From: Clostridia bacterium
GTDB taxonomy: Bacteria > Bacillota_A > Clostridia > Oscillospirales > CAG-272
Direction of reading: 5' to 3'
Length of the DNA stretch: 43,222 nt
Assembly (NCBI GenBank): GCA_017462125.1
Contig: JAFTRQ010000166.1
Coordinates: 1 to 43,222, forward strand
The notes beneath the pieces are model-generated. The model was not told the DNA's origin. It saw nothing but the letters and a program-made list of their open reading frames with translations, and did no database searches. Below, in pieces: positions 22,569 to 30,257 of the stretch. Both the position numbers and the translations under genes were made by a program. Position 1 is the first letter of the stretch, and each line of letters begins with the position of its first letter.

Positions 22569-23233
22569 GCCGTTACGGACAGCTCGAACCGATTTTTTTC
22601 AAAGCGAAGCAAGCCCTCGTCCCGCATCTTACAAAGCTCCTTTGACATGGCACTTCTGTCCACCGACAGAAAGTCCGCAAGCTGTTGGCGGTTATAAGGA
22701 ATAGCAAAGCTTCCGCTTCCCTTTCGCTTTGCCTCCTCCGACAAATAGGAAATCAGCTTATCCCGTGTCGAGTGCTTTGACATGTGCCCCAGCTTCTGAA
22801 CGAGCCTTCTGTTTTTCTCGGAAATGGCGAAAAAAAGATTTTGAACCACCATCGAATGGAATCGACAAGCAGAGGAACAGACGGTCATGATCTTGCGCAC
22901 ATCGAACAGGATGACCGTACTGTCCTCAATCGCTATCACGTCATTCATGATTGCGCCGCTTTCAGGCGCTATATAAGCCTCTCCAAACATTTCTCCCACG
23001 GAAATACGTCCCAATATACTTCGATTGCCCCAATAATCCTCTCTCTGAATGTGCAGATCTCCCTCCGCAAGCACCATAAGGTGTTGCAGATCTTCCCCTT
23101 GTCTGAATACGTATTCTCCCTTTTCATAATGACGGAGAGCGGCATCGAGACAGGGAATCATCGCGGTGATCTCGTCCTCAGATACTCCGGCAAACAGCCG
23201 TGTTTTTTTCAGTGTTGAAATAAATGTTTTCAT
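22544..23233 (-). CDS. Crp/Fnr family transcriptional regulator
   Basis: A 229-residue regulator with an N-terminal cyclic-nucleotide-binding-type beta-roll (YEKGEYVFRQGEDLQHLMVLAEGDLHI, GRISVGEMFGEAYI) and a C-terminal winged helix (YNRQQLADFLSVDRSAMSKELCKMRDEGLL). The nucleotide-binding arginine-serine signature is not evident, so the ligand is unlikely to be cAMP. There is no N-terminal Fnr-type Cys cluster. I chose the ATG at 23233 because the frame upstream has no site and the domain begins there. It is divergent from a ferredoxin-domain gene, an arrangement seen with HcpR-like redox and nitric-oxide regulators in Clostridia. That link is inference. Confidence 0.87.
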   Translation of the reverse strand: MKTFISTLKKTRLFAGVSEDEITAMIPCLDAALRHYEKGEYVFRQGEDLQHLMVLAEGDLHIQREDYWGNRSILGRISVGEMFGEAYIAPESGAIMNDVIAIEDSTVILFDVRKIMTVCSSACRFHSMVVQNLFFAISEKNRRLVQKLGHMSKHSTRDKLISYLSEEAKRKGSGSFAIPYNRQQLADFLSVDRSAMSKELCKMRDEGLLRFEKNRFELSVTAGCLKSEI

Positions 23234-23276
23234 TTTTCTCTCTTTTCGTTGCAAAAACAACAGACTTTTTGGGTTT

Positions 23277-23305
23277 ATTATACTATAATATAGACGCAAA
23301 GTCAA
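23277..23305 (-). promoter_or_regulatory. Promoter of the Crp/Fnr-type gene
   Basis: Minus strand TTGACT (23305-23300), a 17-bp spacer and TATAAT (23282-23277). The spacer contains a second TATAAT-like stretch readable on the plus strand (23284-23289), which could serve the divergent ferredoxin gene, though I see no matching plus-strand -35. Confidence 0.65.
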
Positions 23306-23327
23306 GAGTTAAAAAAGGAGACAGAAA

Positions 23328-24026
23328 ATGATCAGAAAAATTATAAAAATCGACGAGGAAAAATGCAACGGTTGCGGGGCATGCGCCGCCGCTTGTCACG
23401 AGGGAGCCATTGAGATGATTGACGGAAAGGCAAGGCTGACGCGCGAGGACTACTGCGACGGTCTTGGGGATTGCCTGCCCGCATGTCCTGTGGATGCCAT
23501 CACCTTTGAGGAACGGGAAGCCCCCGCATACGACGAAGCGGCGGTACTTGCTTCCAAAAAAGAAAAAGAAAAGGCTCCCCTTCCCTGCGGATGTCCCGGT
23601 ACGAACTCCAAGCGGATCAAGCGGGAGGAACAGGCTTGCCCCTCCCCCGCTGTGTCTATATCCAGCCGTCTTTCTCAATGGCCCGTACAAATCAAGCTCG
23701 TCCCCCCCAACGCTCCCTACTTTGACGGGGCAAATTTGCTGGTAGCGGCTGATTGTACCGCCTACGCCTACGGAAATTTTCACAATGAGTTCATCCGTAA
23801 TCATATCACACTGATCGGTTGCCCCAAGCTGGACGAGGGTGATTATGCCGACAAGCTTACCTCCATCATTGCTAATCATAACATTAAAAGTGTAACCGTG
23901 GTACGTATGGAGGTTCCCTGCTGCGGCGGCATTGAAAACGCTGTCAAGCGCGCGCTGATGGCAAGCGGAAAATTCATCCCGTGGAGGGTCGTAACCATTT
24001 CCACGGACGGAAGCATTTTGGAATAA
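23328..24026 (+). CDS. 4Fe-4S ferredoxin-domain protein
   Basis: A 232-residue protein with an N-terminal dicluster-like ferredoxin region: CNGCGACAAACHEGAI (C17, C20, C23, C27 by count) and CDGLGDCLPACPVDAI. This is followed by a linker with extra cysteines (LPCGCPG, QACPS) and a C-terminal domain with LVAADCTAYAYG, IGCPKLDEG and VPCCGGIENAVKRAL. The whole is a recurrent clostridial protein thought to be an electron carrier or iron-sulphur regulator; its exact role is not known. GGAG stands 8 nt before the ATG. It is divergent from the Crp/Fnr gene with 94 nt between starts, so the regulator may control it. Confidence 0.8.
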   Translation: MIRKIIKIDEEKCNGCGACAAACHEGAIEMIDGKARLTREDYCDGLGDCLPACPVDAITFEEREAPAYDEAAVLASKKEKEKAPLPCGCPGTNSKRIKREEQACPSPAVSISSRLSQWPVQIKLVPPNAPYFDGANLLVAADCTAYAYGNFHNEFIRNHITLIGCPKLDEGDYADKLTSIIANHNIKSVTVVRMEVPCCGGIENAVKRALMASGKFIPWRVVTISTDGSILE

Positions 24027-24059
24027 CGCAAGCGACGGCATAAAAGAAGATGAATAGAC

Positions 24060-24102
24060 AAAAGCGTTCACATCAAGATATCGATCTGGTGTGAACGCTT
24101 TT
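24060..24102 (+). terminator. Terminator after the ferredoxin-domain gene
   Basis: The outer stem AAAAGCGTTCACA/TGTGAACGCTTTT (13 bp) continues inward with one mismatch and a bulge, and is followed by TTATC on the plus strand. It lies 34 nt after the stop codon and also faces the convergent histidine kinase gene, so it can act in both directions. Confidence 0.75.
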
Positions 24103-24174
24103 TATCTATTCTCCACAGCCATTTTTCAACGGCTCCCTTGTTTTAGTTTTGCCGTTAGGACGGAGAAAGCCGCC

Positions 24175-25416
24175 TCACGTTTTTAACACGACCTTGAACC
24201 CAATATGGGTGGTGTCCTTTCGATACGCGCTGATTTCCCCCCGGTGCTTGCTGACAATGGATTTGGCAATCGAAAGTCCCACACCAAAGCCGCCGGTGTA
24301 GGTTCTCGCCTTGTCCGCGCGGTAAAAACGGTCAAACAGTCTATCCAGTGCTATCCCGTCTACGGCTCCATAGGTATTCTCTACAGTTAAAACGATATGT
24401 CTTCGTTTTCTCAGCGTGACCTCAATTTCACCGCCCTCGTCGCAGTATTTAACAGCGTTATCCAACAAAATAACAACCAGTCTTCGAAGCAATGCTTCGT
24501 CTCCGCGGCAGAGGATCCCCTCGCTCACCTGAGAGCGGAGTAGCTTTCCTCGGTGTGCCGACAGAGCCTCAAATTCCGACACCGTATCCGAAACGATCTC
24601 GCTCACGGATAATTCAGCCTCCCGAAGCCCCCGCTCATCCTCATCCATACGGGAAAGAGACACCAACTGGTTGACCAGCTCCGTCATTCGGTGTCCCTCG
24701 GACCGAATGTCGTTCAGCCATTCATTTTCCCCCAACTCTGCCTCGGCAATGTCCAGATTGGCGAGGATCAGAGTCAGAGGTGTTTTCAACTCGTGATTGG
24801 CGTCCGTGATAAATTGCTTTTGCTTCTCATAGCTTTCCGCAATGGGCTTCATGACCCGTCCCGAGAAGATTACGATCAGACAAAGAATGACCAGGGCGGA
24901 TGAGATCAATACCATTCCGGAAATCAACAGAGATTGTGCCAACCCGGAGCGGTTCATGGTTCCGTCAACGAATACCACGGCTCGTCCCGTCTGAGTATCA
25001 AAAACCTTATATCGGTAATTGTCCACCCAGCCGCGATCCTTCTCTCGCTTCAACACCTCTCCGGCATATGCCTCCGCAGCTTCATGGTCCACAGCGTAAA
25101 TGGACTCCGTATCGCTCCTCGCCACATTCCCGCTCCCGTCAAACCAAACCGTAAAATAACGGGTAGAAAACCGTGTTTCGGGAGTAATGAAGGCGGCACC
25201 GTCATCGGACATCGGTTCCCCGGGACGCGGCGGTCTGCTTCCAAAGGAATCGGGAAAATTTCCGTCTCCCAGAGAAAGGCTGTCCGTCAAGGTATCCAGG
25301 GTTTTGTTCATGGATGAAATATTCAATACGCTGATGATACCGTAAATCAGTATGATAACGGCAAAAATGGACAGGGCGCAAATCAAAATAAATTTTCGCT
25401 GTAACCGGTATATCAT
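24175..25416 (-). CDS. Two-component sensor histidine kinase
   Basis: A 413-residue membrane kinase. TM1 lies at about 10-32, an extracytoplasmic sensor at about 33-160 (Pro-rich RPPRPGEP near 61), and TM2 at about 163-186. The HisKA domain has H208 in ITDANHELKTPL, then the N box VILLDNAVKY and the G box GGFGVGLSIAKSIVSKHRGEI near the C-terminus. The ATG at 25416 overlaps the response-regulator stop in ATGA, which fixes the start. There is no HAMP domain of normal length between TM2 and HisKA. The signal is not known; the position behind the VTC/DUF4956/beta-helix genes suggests a cell-surface or polyanion-related cue, which is inference. Confidence 0.9.
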   Translation of the reverse strand: MIYRLQRKFILICALSIFAVIILIYGIISVLNISSMNKTLDTLTDSLSLGDGNFPDSFGSRPPRPGEPMSDDGAAFITPETRFSTRYFTVWFDGSGNVARSDTESIYAVDHEAAEAYAGEVLKREKDRGWVDNYRYKVFDTQTGRAVVFVDGTMNRSGLAQSLLISGMVLISSALVILCLIVIFSGRVMKPIAESYEKQKQFITDANHELKTPLTLILANLDIAEAELGENEWLNDIRSEGHRMTELVNQLVSLSRMDEDERGLREAELSVSEIVSDTVSEFEALSAHRGKLLRSQVSEGILCRGDEALLRRLVVILLDNAVKYCDEGGEIEVTLRKRRHIVLTVENTYGAVDGIALDRLFDRFYRADKARTYTGGFGVGLSIAKSIVSKHRGEISAYRKDTTHIGFKVVLKT

Positions 25417-26087
25417 GGATTCTCCTCCAGTACGTATCCCGCGTTTCTCACAAAGCGTATTTTTACCGGCGCGCCGATTCCGTCGATCTTCTTTCTGATA
25501 TTGGAAAGGTGAACCCATATCACACTGGTATCCACACTGGTTTCCCAGCCCCAAATGTGCGTCAGGAATTGTTCAGCACTCACGATCATATTCGGCTTTT
25601 GCATGAGCATCTCCATGACCTGAAATTCCTTACCGCTCAAAGCCTGCGTATTTCCCTCGTAGCTCAGCTCATAGGTGGAGCGGTTCAGCCTCATTCCTCG
25701 GTAAGAGAGCGTATCGGGTGTATAATTGTCCTTTCGCCGAAGCATTGCTCTGACTCTCGCCAGAAGCTCCGGGGTAGAAAATGGCTTAGGCAGATAATCG
25801 TCGGCTCCCGCATCCAATCCCTCGATCTTTTGATAAGTCTCGGTTCTGGCAGTGAGGAAAAGCGCGGGCGTATGGATCCCATGTTGCCGAAGCTTCCGCA
25901 AAACCGTTACTCCGTCCATTCCCGGCATCATAATATCAAATACCAATCCGTCGTATTCGTCACTGGAGGCAAAGTCAAAGGCTTCGGTTCCGGTAGTCAC
26001 ACCGTCCACCAAATAGCGGTTCATCTCAAATATGCGCACAAGGCTCTTCAGGAGCTTGGGATCATCCTCCGCAACTAAAATTCTCAT
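25413..26087 (-). CDS. OmpR family response regulator
   Basis: A 224-residue response regulator with receiver domain 1-115 (acidic pocket E7, D8, D9; phospho-acceptor D51 in VFDIMMPGMDG; T79 in ALFLTART; K101 in YLPKPF) and an OmpR/PhoB-type winged helix from about 130 (ALSGKEFQVMEMLMQKPN, VSAEQFLTHIWGWE, VDTSVIWVHLSNIRKKI). It has its own promoter in the gap after the beta-helix lipoprotein gene. The pair is encoded regulator-first, as is usual in Clostridia. Confidence 0.94.
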   Translation of the reverse strand: MRILVAEDDPKLLKSLVRIFEMNRYLVDGVTTGTEAFDFASSDEYDGLVFDIMMPGMDGVTVLRKLRQHGIHTPALFLTARTETYQKIEGLDAGADDYLPKPFSTPELLARVRAMLRRKDNYTPDTLSYRGMRLNRSTYELSYEGNTQALSGKEFQVMEMLMQKPNMIVSAEQFLTHIWGWETSVDTSVIWVHLSNIRKKIDGIGAPVKIRFVRNAGYVLEENP

Positions 26088-26120
26088 ACCTTTCTCCCTC
26101 CGTCGGTCTGTATCGCTTTC

Positions 26121-26149
26121 ATTATATCACAAACCGAAGAAAAAATCAA
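26121..26149 (-). promoter_or_regulatory. Promoter of the response regulator-kinase pair
   Basis: Minus strand TTGATT (26149-26144), a 17-bp spacer and TATAAT (26126-26121). The -35 overlaps the stop codon of the upstream beta-helix lipoprotein gene (26146-26148). The pair can thus be expressed apart from the VTC/DUF4956 genes, while read-through from them is also possible because I see no terminator in the gap. Confidence 0.65.
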
Positions 26150-28293
26150 TTCCAAGCTACTCCGTTGCCGTCCAAAGCATCGGAGAAGGAATTTTCCGAG
26201 GAGAAGGAGGCGGAGGAGCTTCCCAGGTAGAGTACCAGTCCCGAAAGCTTACACGGGATTCTGACAGTAGCCACCGTATCTCCGCTCACCTTGACGGTCA
26301 GATAGTCCCCGGCACTCAGCGATACCGTTTTGGAGCTTCCCACCGTACTGAAGCTCTGACAATGCTTTGCTTCGCTCGTCATCCCTCCGGAGGGCATCAC
26401 AGCAATAACCGAGCCTCCCGTATAGGAATAGCCCTGCTCCGTATCAATGGAGGAATTGCCGTTCCCCGTGGAGATCACGACGGTATTCCCTCCCGAAAAC
26501 GAAAGTCCCGAATAAGAGGTACGGCTGTTGGAGTCTATACCGTCTCCGCCGGCATAAACATATACGGTGCCCCCCTCAATGGCAATAGCGGTTCCGGAGG
26601 TTGCCGTACCGTTCATACCGTCATCTGAAGAGACCAGGGATACGTTTCCTCCCGCGATTCTCACGTTGGTTCCTTCCAAGCCCTCGTAACTGTCGGCAAC
26701 CGTTACGGTTCCTCCCAGAACCGTAAGTGTACCGTCGGCATGGATCCCATCGTCATTGCTGTAAACGGCGACGCTCCCGCCGCTGATCTTGACGCTACCC
26801 GTTGGGTCTTCCCCATTTTCCAGCACCGTATCCTGATTGGCGTGAATGGCATCATCGTACGCTTTCACGGTAACCGTTCCCTCAAGGATCCGAATCTCAT
26901 TTGCCGCCTTGATCCCCTTGGTGGAATGATCCCCCTTGTCCGTATTGCCATCCTGCATCCCCCCGGGACCGCCCATGCCGCCATGACCTCCCATTCCACC
27001 GGACCCGCCCATTCCCCCGCTGCTGACCGAGGTGGTATAATTGGTCCAGCTATACCTGAGACCGGAGCCAGAGCTTGTCAGTGCAAGAGTATCGTATCCC
27101 TCGTTGATGGATAAATAGTCGGAGGACACCACACAGTCATTTTCTTGTCCTGAGGTCATATCCGAGGTATAAACAAACAATTGCAGCTTGCTGTATTCGC
27201 TCTTTTTGGGGAAGGAATAGTAATAATAATTGCTTCTTCCTCCCGAAACACTGGAGTGATACTCGGCATTGACCCAACAAACATCCTGGTCAGAATTGTA
27301 ATATTTGACCGAGTACTTATAATTTTTGCCGGTAAAACGGATATAGTACGTCTCCCCGTCCACCGCCGTAACCTCCTCCGAATAGTTGGAATATTTATCC
27401 GTATAGATTTTCAGAACTGTGGTGTTGTCGTCGATCACCGCGTCATAGGCGGCATCGATCCCATCGCAGGCGGCGTAGATCTCATGCTCTCCCCCTGTAA
27501 TTGAAACGGTTCCCCGCTGATTTCCTTTTTCGGAGATATCACTGTTTACGGTCTTGATCCCGTCTCCCTTGGAAGCGATCAGCGTGGTAGATGCCCCGGT
27601 GATTTCTACGCTGTCGTTTCCCTTCAGGGCATTGTCGGTACAGGCAACGAGCAGTGTGAGATTCTTAACCTGTAAGTCGTCCTTCCCGTGGATCCCGTTG
27701 TTGTTTTCCGATACCACCGTCAGTGCCCCTTTTCCGCAGATCTCCAGATCCACCGTCGAATAAATCGCACCGGAAAACAGACTCTCGTCCTCCTTTGCCA
27801 CCTCGTCGCGGGTATCGTAAATATAATTTTTGCAATCCTTCTTCGCGGTAAGGGACACCTCGCTTCCGCTCTTGATCAAGATGGGATTCGCGGCACTGCT
27901 CACCAGAGAAAGTCCGTGCATTTCCAGGTCGAACCGATATCCGTCTCCCACGTCGATTACAATATTACCGCTGAACCTACCCGATATCGAATAAACCGAG
28001 TCCTCGCTGACCTCGGTAAAGGTCAAGGTATTTCCTTCCAGCATGTAACGATCTGGGGTTCCCGAGACGCAGGTCACGGTTAGCTCCTTGAGCTCTCCCT
28101 CAAAATACCCGTCGTACGCGCCAAGAGCATTCAGATCCTCCCCAAAGGTATCGTCCTTGTCGCCAAGCTCTGCGGCGGCTTCGTTTTCGGGGGCGGAAAT
28201 TTCACCGGCATCCTCCGCTTTCTTTTTACATCCCGCCAGCAAGACCACGAAACACAACAAGAATGACAAAAGTCTGATCACACATTTCTTCAT
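26146..28293 (-). CDS. Carbohydrate-binding beta-helix lipoprotein (Cthe_2159-like)
   Basis: A 715-residue exported lipoprotein of the 'carbohydrate-binding domain-containing' (Cthe_2159, DUF4353) family, whose founding member is a parallel beta-helix reported to bind cellulose and pectin-like acids. The signal peptide MKKCVIRLLSFLLCFVVLLAGC has lipobox LAGC. The body carries many turns with acidic and glycine loops of the type GGSVAVYSNDDGIHADG, DSYEGLEG and GGDGIDSN, which look like Ca-binding turns. A Gly/Met-rich loop lies at 26964-27028. I chose the ATG at 28293 as the signal peptide starts there and the DUF4956 gene stops 17 nt before. It is the third gene of a VTC-DUF4956-beta-helix unit. 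Confidence 0.82.
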   Translation of the reverse strand: MKKCVIRLLSFLLCFVVLLAGCKKKAEDAGEISAPENEAAAELGDKDDTFGEDLNALGAYDGYFEGELKELTVTCVSGTPDRYMLEGNTLTFTEVSEDSVYSISGRFSGNIVIDVGDGYRFDLEMHGLSLVSSAANPILIKSGSEVSLTAKKDCKNYIYDTRDEVAKEDESLFSGAIYSTVDLEICGKGALTVVSENNNGIHGKDDLQVKNLTLLVACTDNALKGNDSVEITGASTTLIASKGDGIKTVNSDISEKGNQRGTVSITGGEHEIYAACDGIDAAYDAVIDDNTTVLKIYTDKYSNYSEEVTAVDGETYYIRFTGKNYKYSVKYYNSDQDVCWVNAEYHSSVSGGRSNYYYYSFPKKSEYSKLQLFVYTSDMTSGQENDCVVSSDYLSINEGYDTLALTSSGSGLRYSWTNYTTSVSSGGMGGSGGMGGHGGMGGPGGMQDGNTDKGDHSTKGIKAANEIRILEGTVTVKAYDDAIHANQDTVLENGEDPTGSVKISGGSVAVYSNDDGIHADGTLTVLGGTVTVADSYEGLEGTNVRIAGGNVSLVSSDDGMNGTATSGTAIAIEGGTVYVYAGGDGIDSNSRTSYSGLSFSGGNTVVISTGNGNSSIDTEQGYSYTGGSVIAVMPSGGMTSEAKHCQSFSTVGSSKTVSLSAGDYLTVKVSGDTVATVRIPCKLSGLVLYLGSSSASFSSENSFSDALDGNGVAWN

Positions 28294-28310
28294 AAAGGCT
28301 CCTTCCTTTC

Positions 28311-29009
28311 TTAAAGCTCCGTCACACCCGTATCCTGTCTGGATACCGAAATCTCCAAATTTCCGTTGCGGCAACGGAGCCGATCGATCATTTCCTTTTC
28401 CTTGGAAACGTCCTTGAGGGTGATATTGTACGTGAGGCGAAACATACTCCCCATATTGGTTGTCTTGACGCGAACAAGCTCAAAGCTCTTGGCGTATTCG
28501 GAGAAAATTTCATCGAACACACCCGAATAATCCAGATCCTCCGGAATGGTCACGTTCACGGTTTTGTACCGCGCAAAATTCCGCGCGGAGCCCAGATCCA
28601 AACGGTTGTATACCATAAATATAATACAGAGGATCAGGGTAAACAATAGGGCAAAGGACAGATATCCCATTCCCGCGATCAGACCGGCTCCCATAGCGAG
28701 AAACAAGGTCCCGATCTCCTTGGCAGTGCCGGGAACGGAACGAAAGCGAACCAGGCTAAAGGCTCCCGCTACCGCGACGCCCGCGCCCACATTCCCGTTG
28801 ACCATCATAATCACCACGCAAACAACAGCAGGCAGAAGAGCGAGAGTGATCACAAAGCTTTTGGTATAGCGTGACCCATACGCGTAGCAAAAGGCGATCA
28901 CAAGCCCAATGACCAGAGACGTACCGATGCATAGCAAAAAATCCTTAACACTGATAACACTCACCAGTTCCGAGTCAAAAAGACCTTTAAAAATCGTTTC
29001 CAGAGACAT
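28311..29009 (-). CDS. DUF4956 membrane protein
   Basis: A 232-residue membrane protein of the DUF4956 family. About four hydrophobic segments lie at 25-47, 53-70, 75-90 and 105-130, with the conserved loop GAFSLVRFRSVPGTAKEIGTLFLAMG. A soluble C-terminal domain of about 90 residues follows (ARYKTVNVTIPEDL, VKTTNMGSMFRLTYNITLK). The family is regularly found next to VTC-domain polyphosphate polymerases, and its job is not established. It overlaps the VTC gene by 23 nt and has AAGGAGG ahead of its start, so the two are tightly coupled. Confidence 0.85.
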   Translation of the reverse strand: MSLETIFKGLFDSELVSVISVKDFLLCIGTSLVIGLVIAFCYAYGSRYTKSFVITLALLPAVVCVVIMMVNGNVGAGVAVAGAFSLVRFRSVPGTAKEIGTLFLAMGAGLIAGMGYLSFALLFTLILCIIFMVYNRLDLGSARNFARYKTVNVTIPEDLDYSGVFDEIFSEYAKSFELVRVKTTNMGSMFRLTYNITLKDVSKEKEMIDRLRCRNGNLEISVSRQDTGVTEL

Positions 29010-29745
29010 AAAAAGCTTCCTCCTTATTTTCAGAAAAATGTATCCCGTTCCATTTTGGATAGATCATGGTTTCGTACGCGGTACCGTATTTGGAAAACGA
29101 GGTTTTATAAATTCGCTCTCTCGATAATACCCGAGTCATCCAAAGAGGAATGCCGCCTGAGCATTTGATCTCCATCAAAACCCTACCCTCCTCCAGCAAG
29201 GATGTACCGTATACGGGAGAGGCAAGAGACACCTCCTGATCTCGGGCAAGAATACGGTCGTCAAAGGTGACCCGAAAATCACCGCCGCCTCGCAGATAAT
29301 ACGCCTCCCGTTCATAGGAAAGAAAGACCGCGGGGCGCAGATTGCCATAATACTCCAGGAAGTAATCCACCTCCCGGGAGATCTGCGTATCCGCTTCACA
29401 GTGCCGTTCCCCCGTTACCCACGCCATGGCATCCTTCTCTCTGAGTGCCAGACGGCGCTTGTAAACCACGTGCTTGTATTTCTTTTTCAGCTCTACAAAC
29501 ACCGTACTCTCCGGCGTTGCCGCGGCATAGCTGCGAATTCGAAGCTTTTCCTTATACGTCGGCTTCTCAATCGAGCGTCGGATCAGACGGTACGTATCCG
29601 TATCGAAATAAATATTGCGGATCACGGTTCTTCCGTATTTGTCCAGCGCCATGTAGGGATCCATTTCCCGCAATAGGATCCTTTTCTGTTCCGATGTCAG
29701 CATGTATTTCAACTCATACCGCTTGAAAACGGTTTGGTATGCCAT
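28987..29745 (-). CDS. VTC-domain protein (polyphosphate polymerase-like)
   Basis: A 252-residue protein with a VTC domain, the triphosphate-tunnel fold that in yeast Vtc4 makes polyphosphate from ATP. Visible tunnel features are FKRYELKYML near 6-15, IRNIYFDTD, YKEKLRIRSY, FVELKKKYKHVVYKRRL, EREAYYL, VTFDDRI and VLMEIKCSGGIPLWM, a basic and acidic pattern of the family, then SKYG near the end. I chose the ATG at 29745 (MAYQTVFKRY) because GGAGG lies 7 nt ahead. In bacteria such proteins next to DUF4956 are annotated as polyphosphate polymerases. Whether this one is catalytic cannot be told from sequence. Confidence 0.86.
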   Translation of the reverse strand: MAYQTVFKRYELKYMLTSEQKRILLREMDPYMALDKYGRTVIRNIYFDTDTYRLIRRSIEKPTYKEKLRIRSYAAATPESTVFVELKKKYKHVVYKRRLALREKDAMAWVTGERHCEADTQISREVDYFLEYYGNLRPAVFLSYEREAYYLRGGGDFRVTFDDRILARDQEVSLASPVYGTSLLEEGRVLMEIKCSGGIPLWMTRVLSRERIYKTSFSKYGTAYETMIYPKWNGIHFSENKEEAFYVSGNDF

Positions 29746-29899
29746 GCGATTCTCCTCCATCCTTCGGTTTTCTCTCATATTTTATCATTATTGCCTTAAG
29801 ACAGGCTAAAGATATTGATATAAAACTGCTTTACGGTAGGTATCCGTATGCGCACTATTCTTAGCACGAAAAAATTCTTAAAAATTTTTCCCTTTTCTA

Positions 29900-29951
29900 T
29901 TGACAAGAATTTCATCCCATGGTATAATACATTTAACAATTAGGTTAAATG
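29900..29951 (+). promoter_or_regulatory. Promoter and operator of the sdpR/sdpI pair
   Basis: A perfect sigma-A promoter: TTGACA (29900-29905), 17-bp spacer, TATAAT (29923-29928). Two bases after the -10 begins an inverted repeat, CATTTAAC-N6-GTTAAATG (29930-29951), covering the expected start site, followed by GTTAAAT again. This is the expected operator for the ArsR-type protein encoded next. The rest of 29746-29899 holds no gene I can support. Confidence 0.8.
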
Positions 29952-29972
29952 TTAAATAAAGGAGGAATTCGC

Positions 29973-30257
29973 ATGGGATTGCAAACGACCCTACGGGCAC
30001 TGTCCGATCCGATCCGACGGGAAATTCTCAATCTGTTAAAGTCGGGACGAATGTCCGCCGGAGACATTGTAAATCACTTCGACGTAACGGGTGCGTCCAT
30101 ATCAAGACATCTGTCAGTGCTCAAAGAAGCGGACTTGATACGGGATCACCGGGAAGGAAAATTTATTTTTTATGAATTAAACGCGTCCGTATTGGAAGAA
30201 ATCATGCTATGGATCGCGGATTTGAAAGGAGAAAATAAACATGATGAAACAATATAA
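29973..30257 (+). CDS. sdpR: ArsR/SdpR family autorepressor
   Basis: A 94-residue winged-helix repressor with the HTH ALSDPIRREILNLLKSGRMSAGDIVNHFDVTGASISRHLSVLKEADLI and the wing EGKFIFYEL. No metal-binding cysteine pair of the ArsR/SmtB type is present, which fits SdpR, where the membrane partner relieves repression. I chose the ATG at 29973 because AAGGAGG lies 8 nt ahead. The 3' end overlaps the next gene by 17 nt. The palindrome in the promoter argues for autoregulation. Confidence 0.88.
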   Translation: MGLQTTLRALSDPIRREILNLLKSGRMSAGDIVNHFDVTGASISRHLSVLKEADLIRDHREGKFIFYELNASVLEEIMLWIADLKGENKHDETI

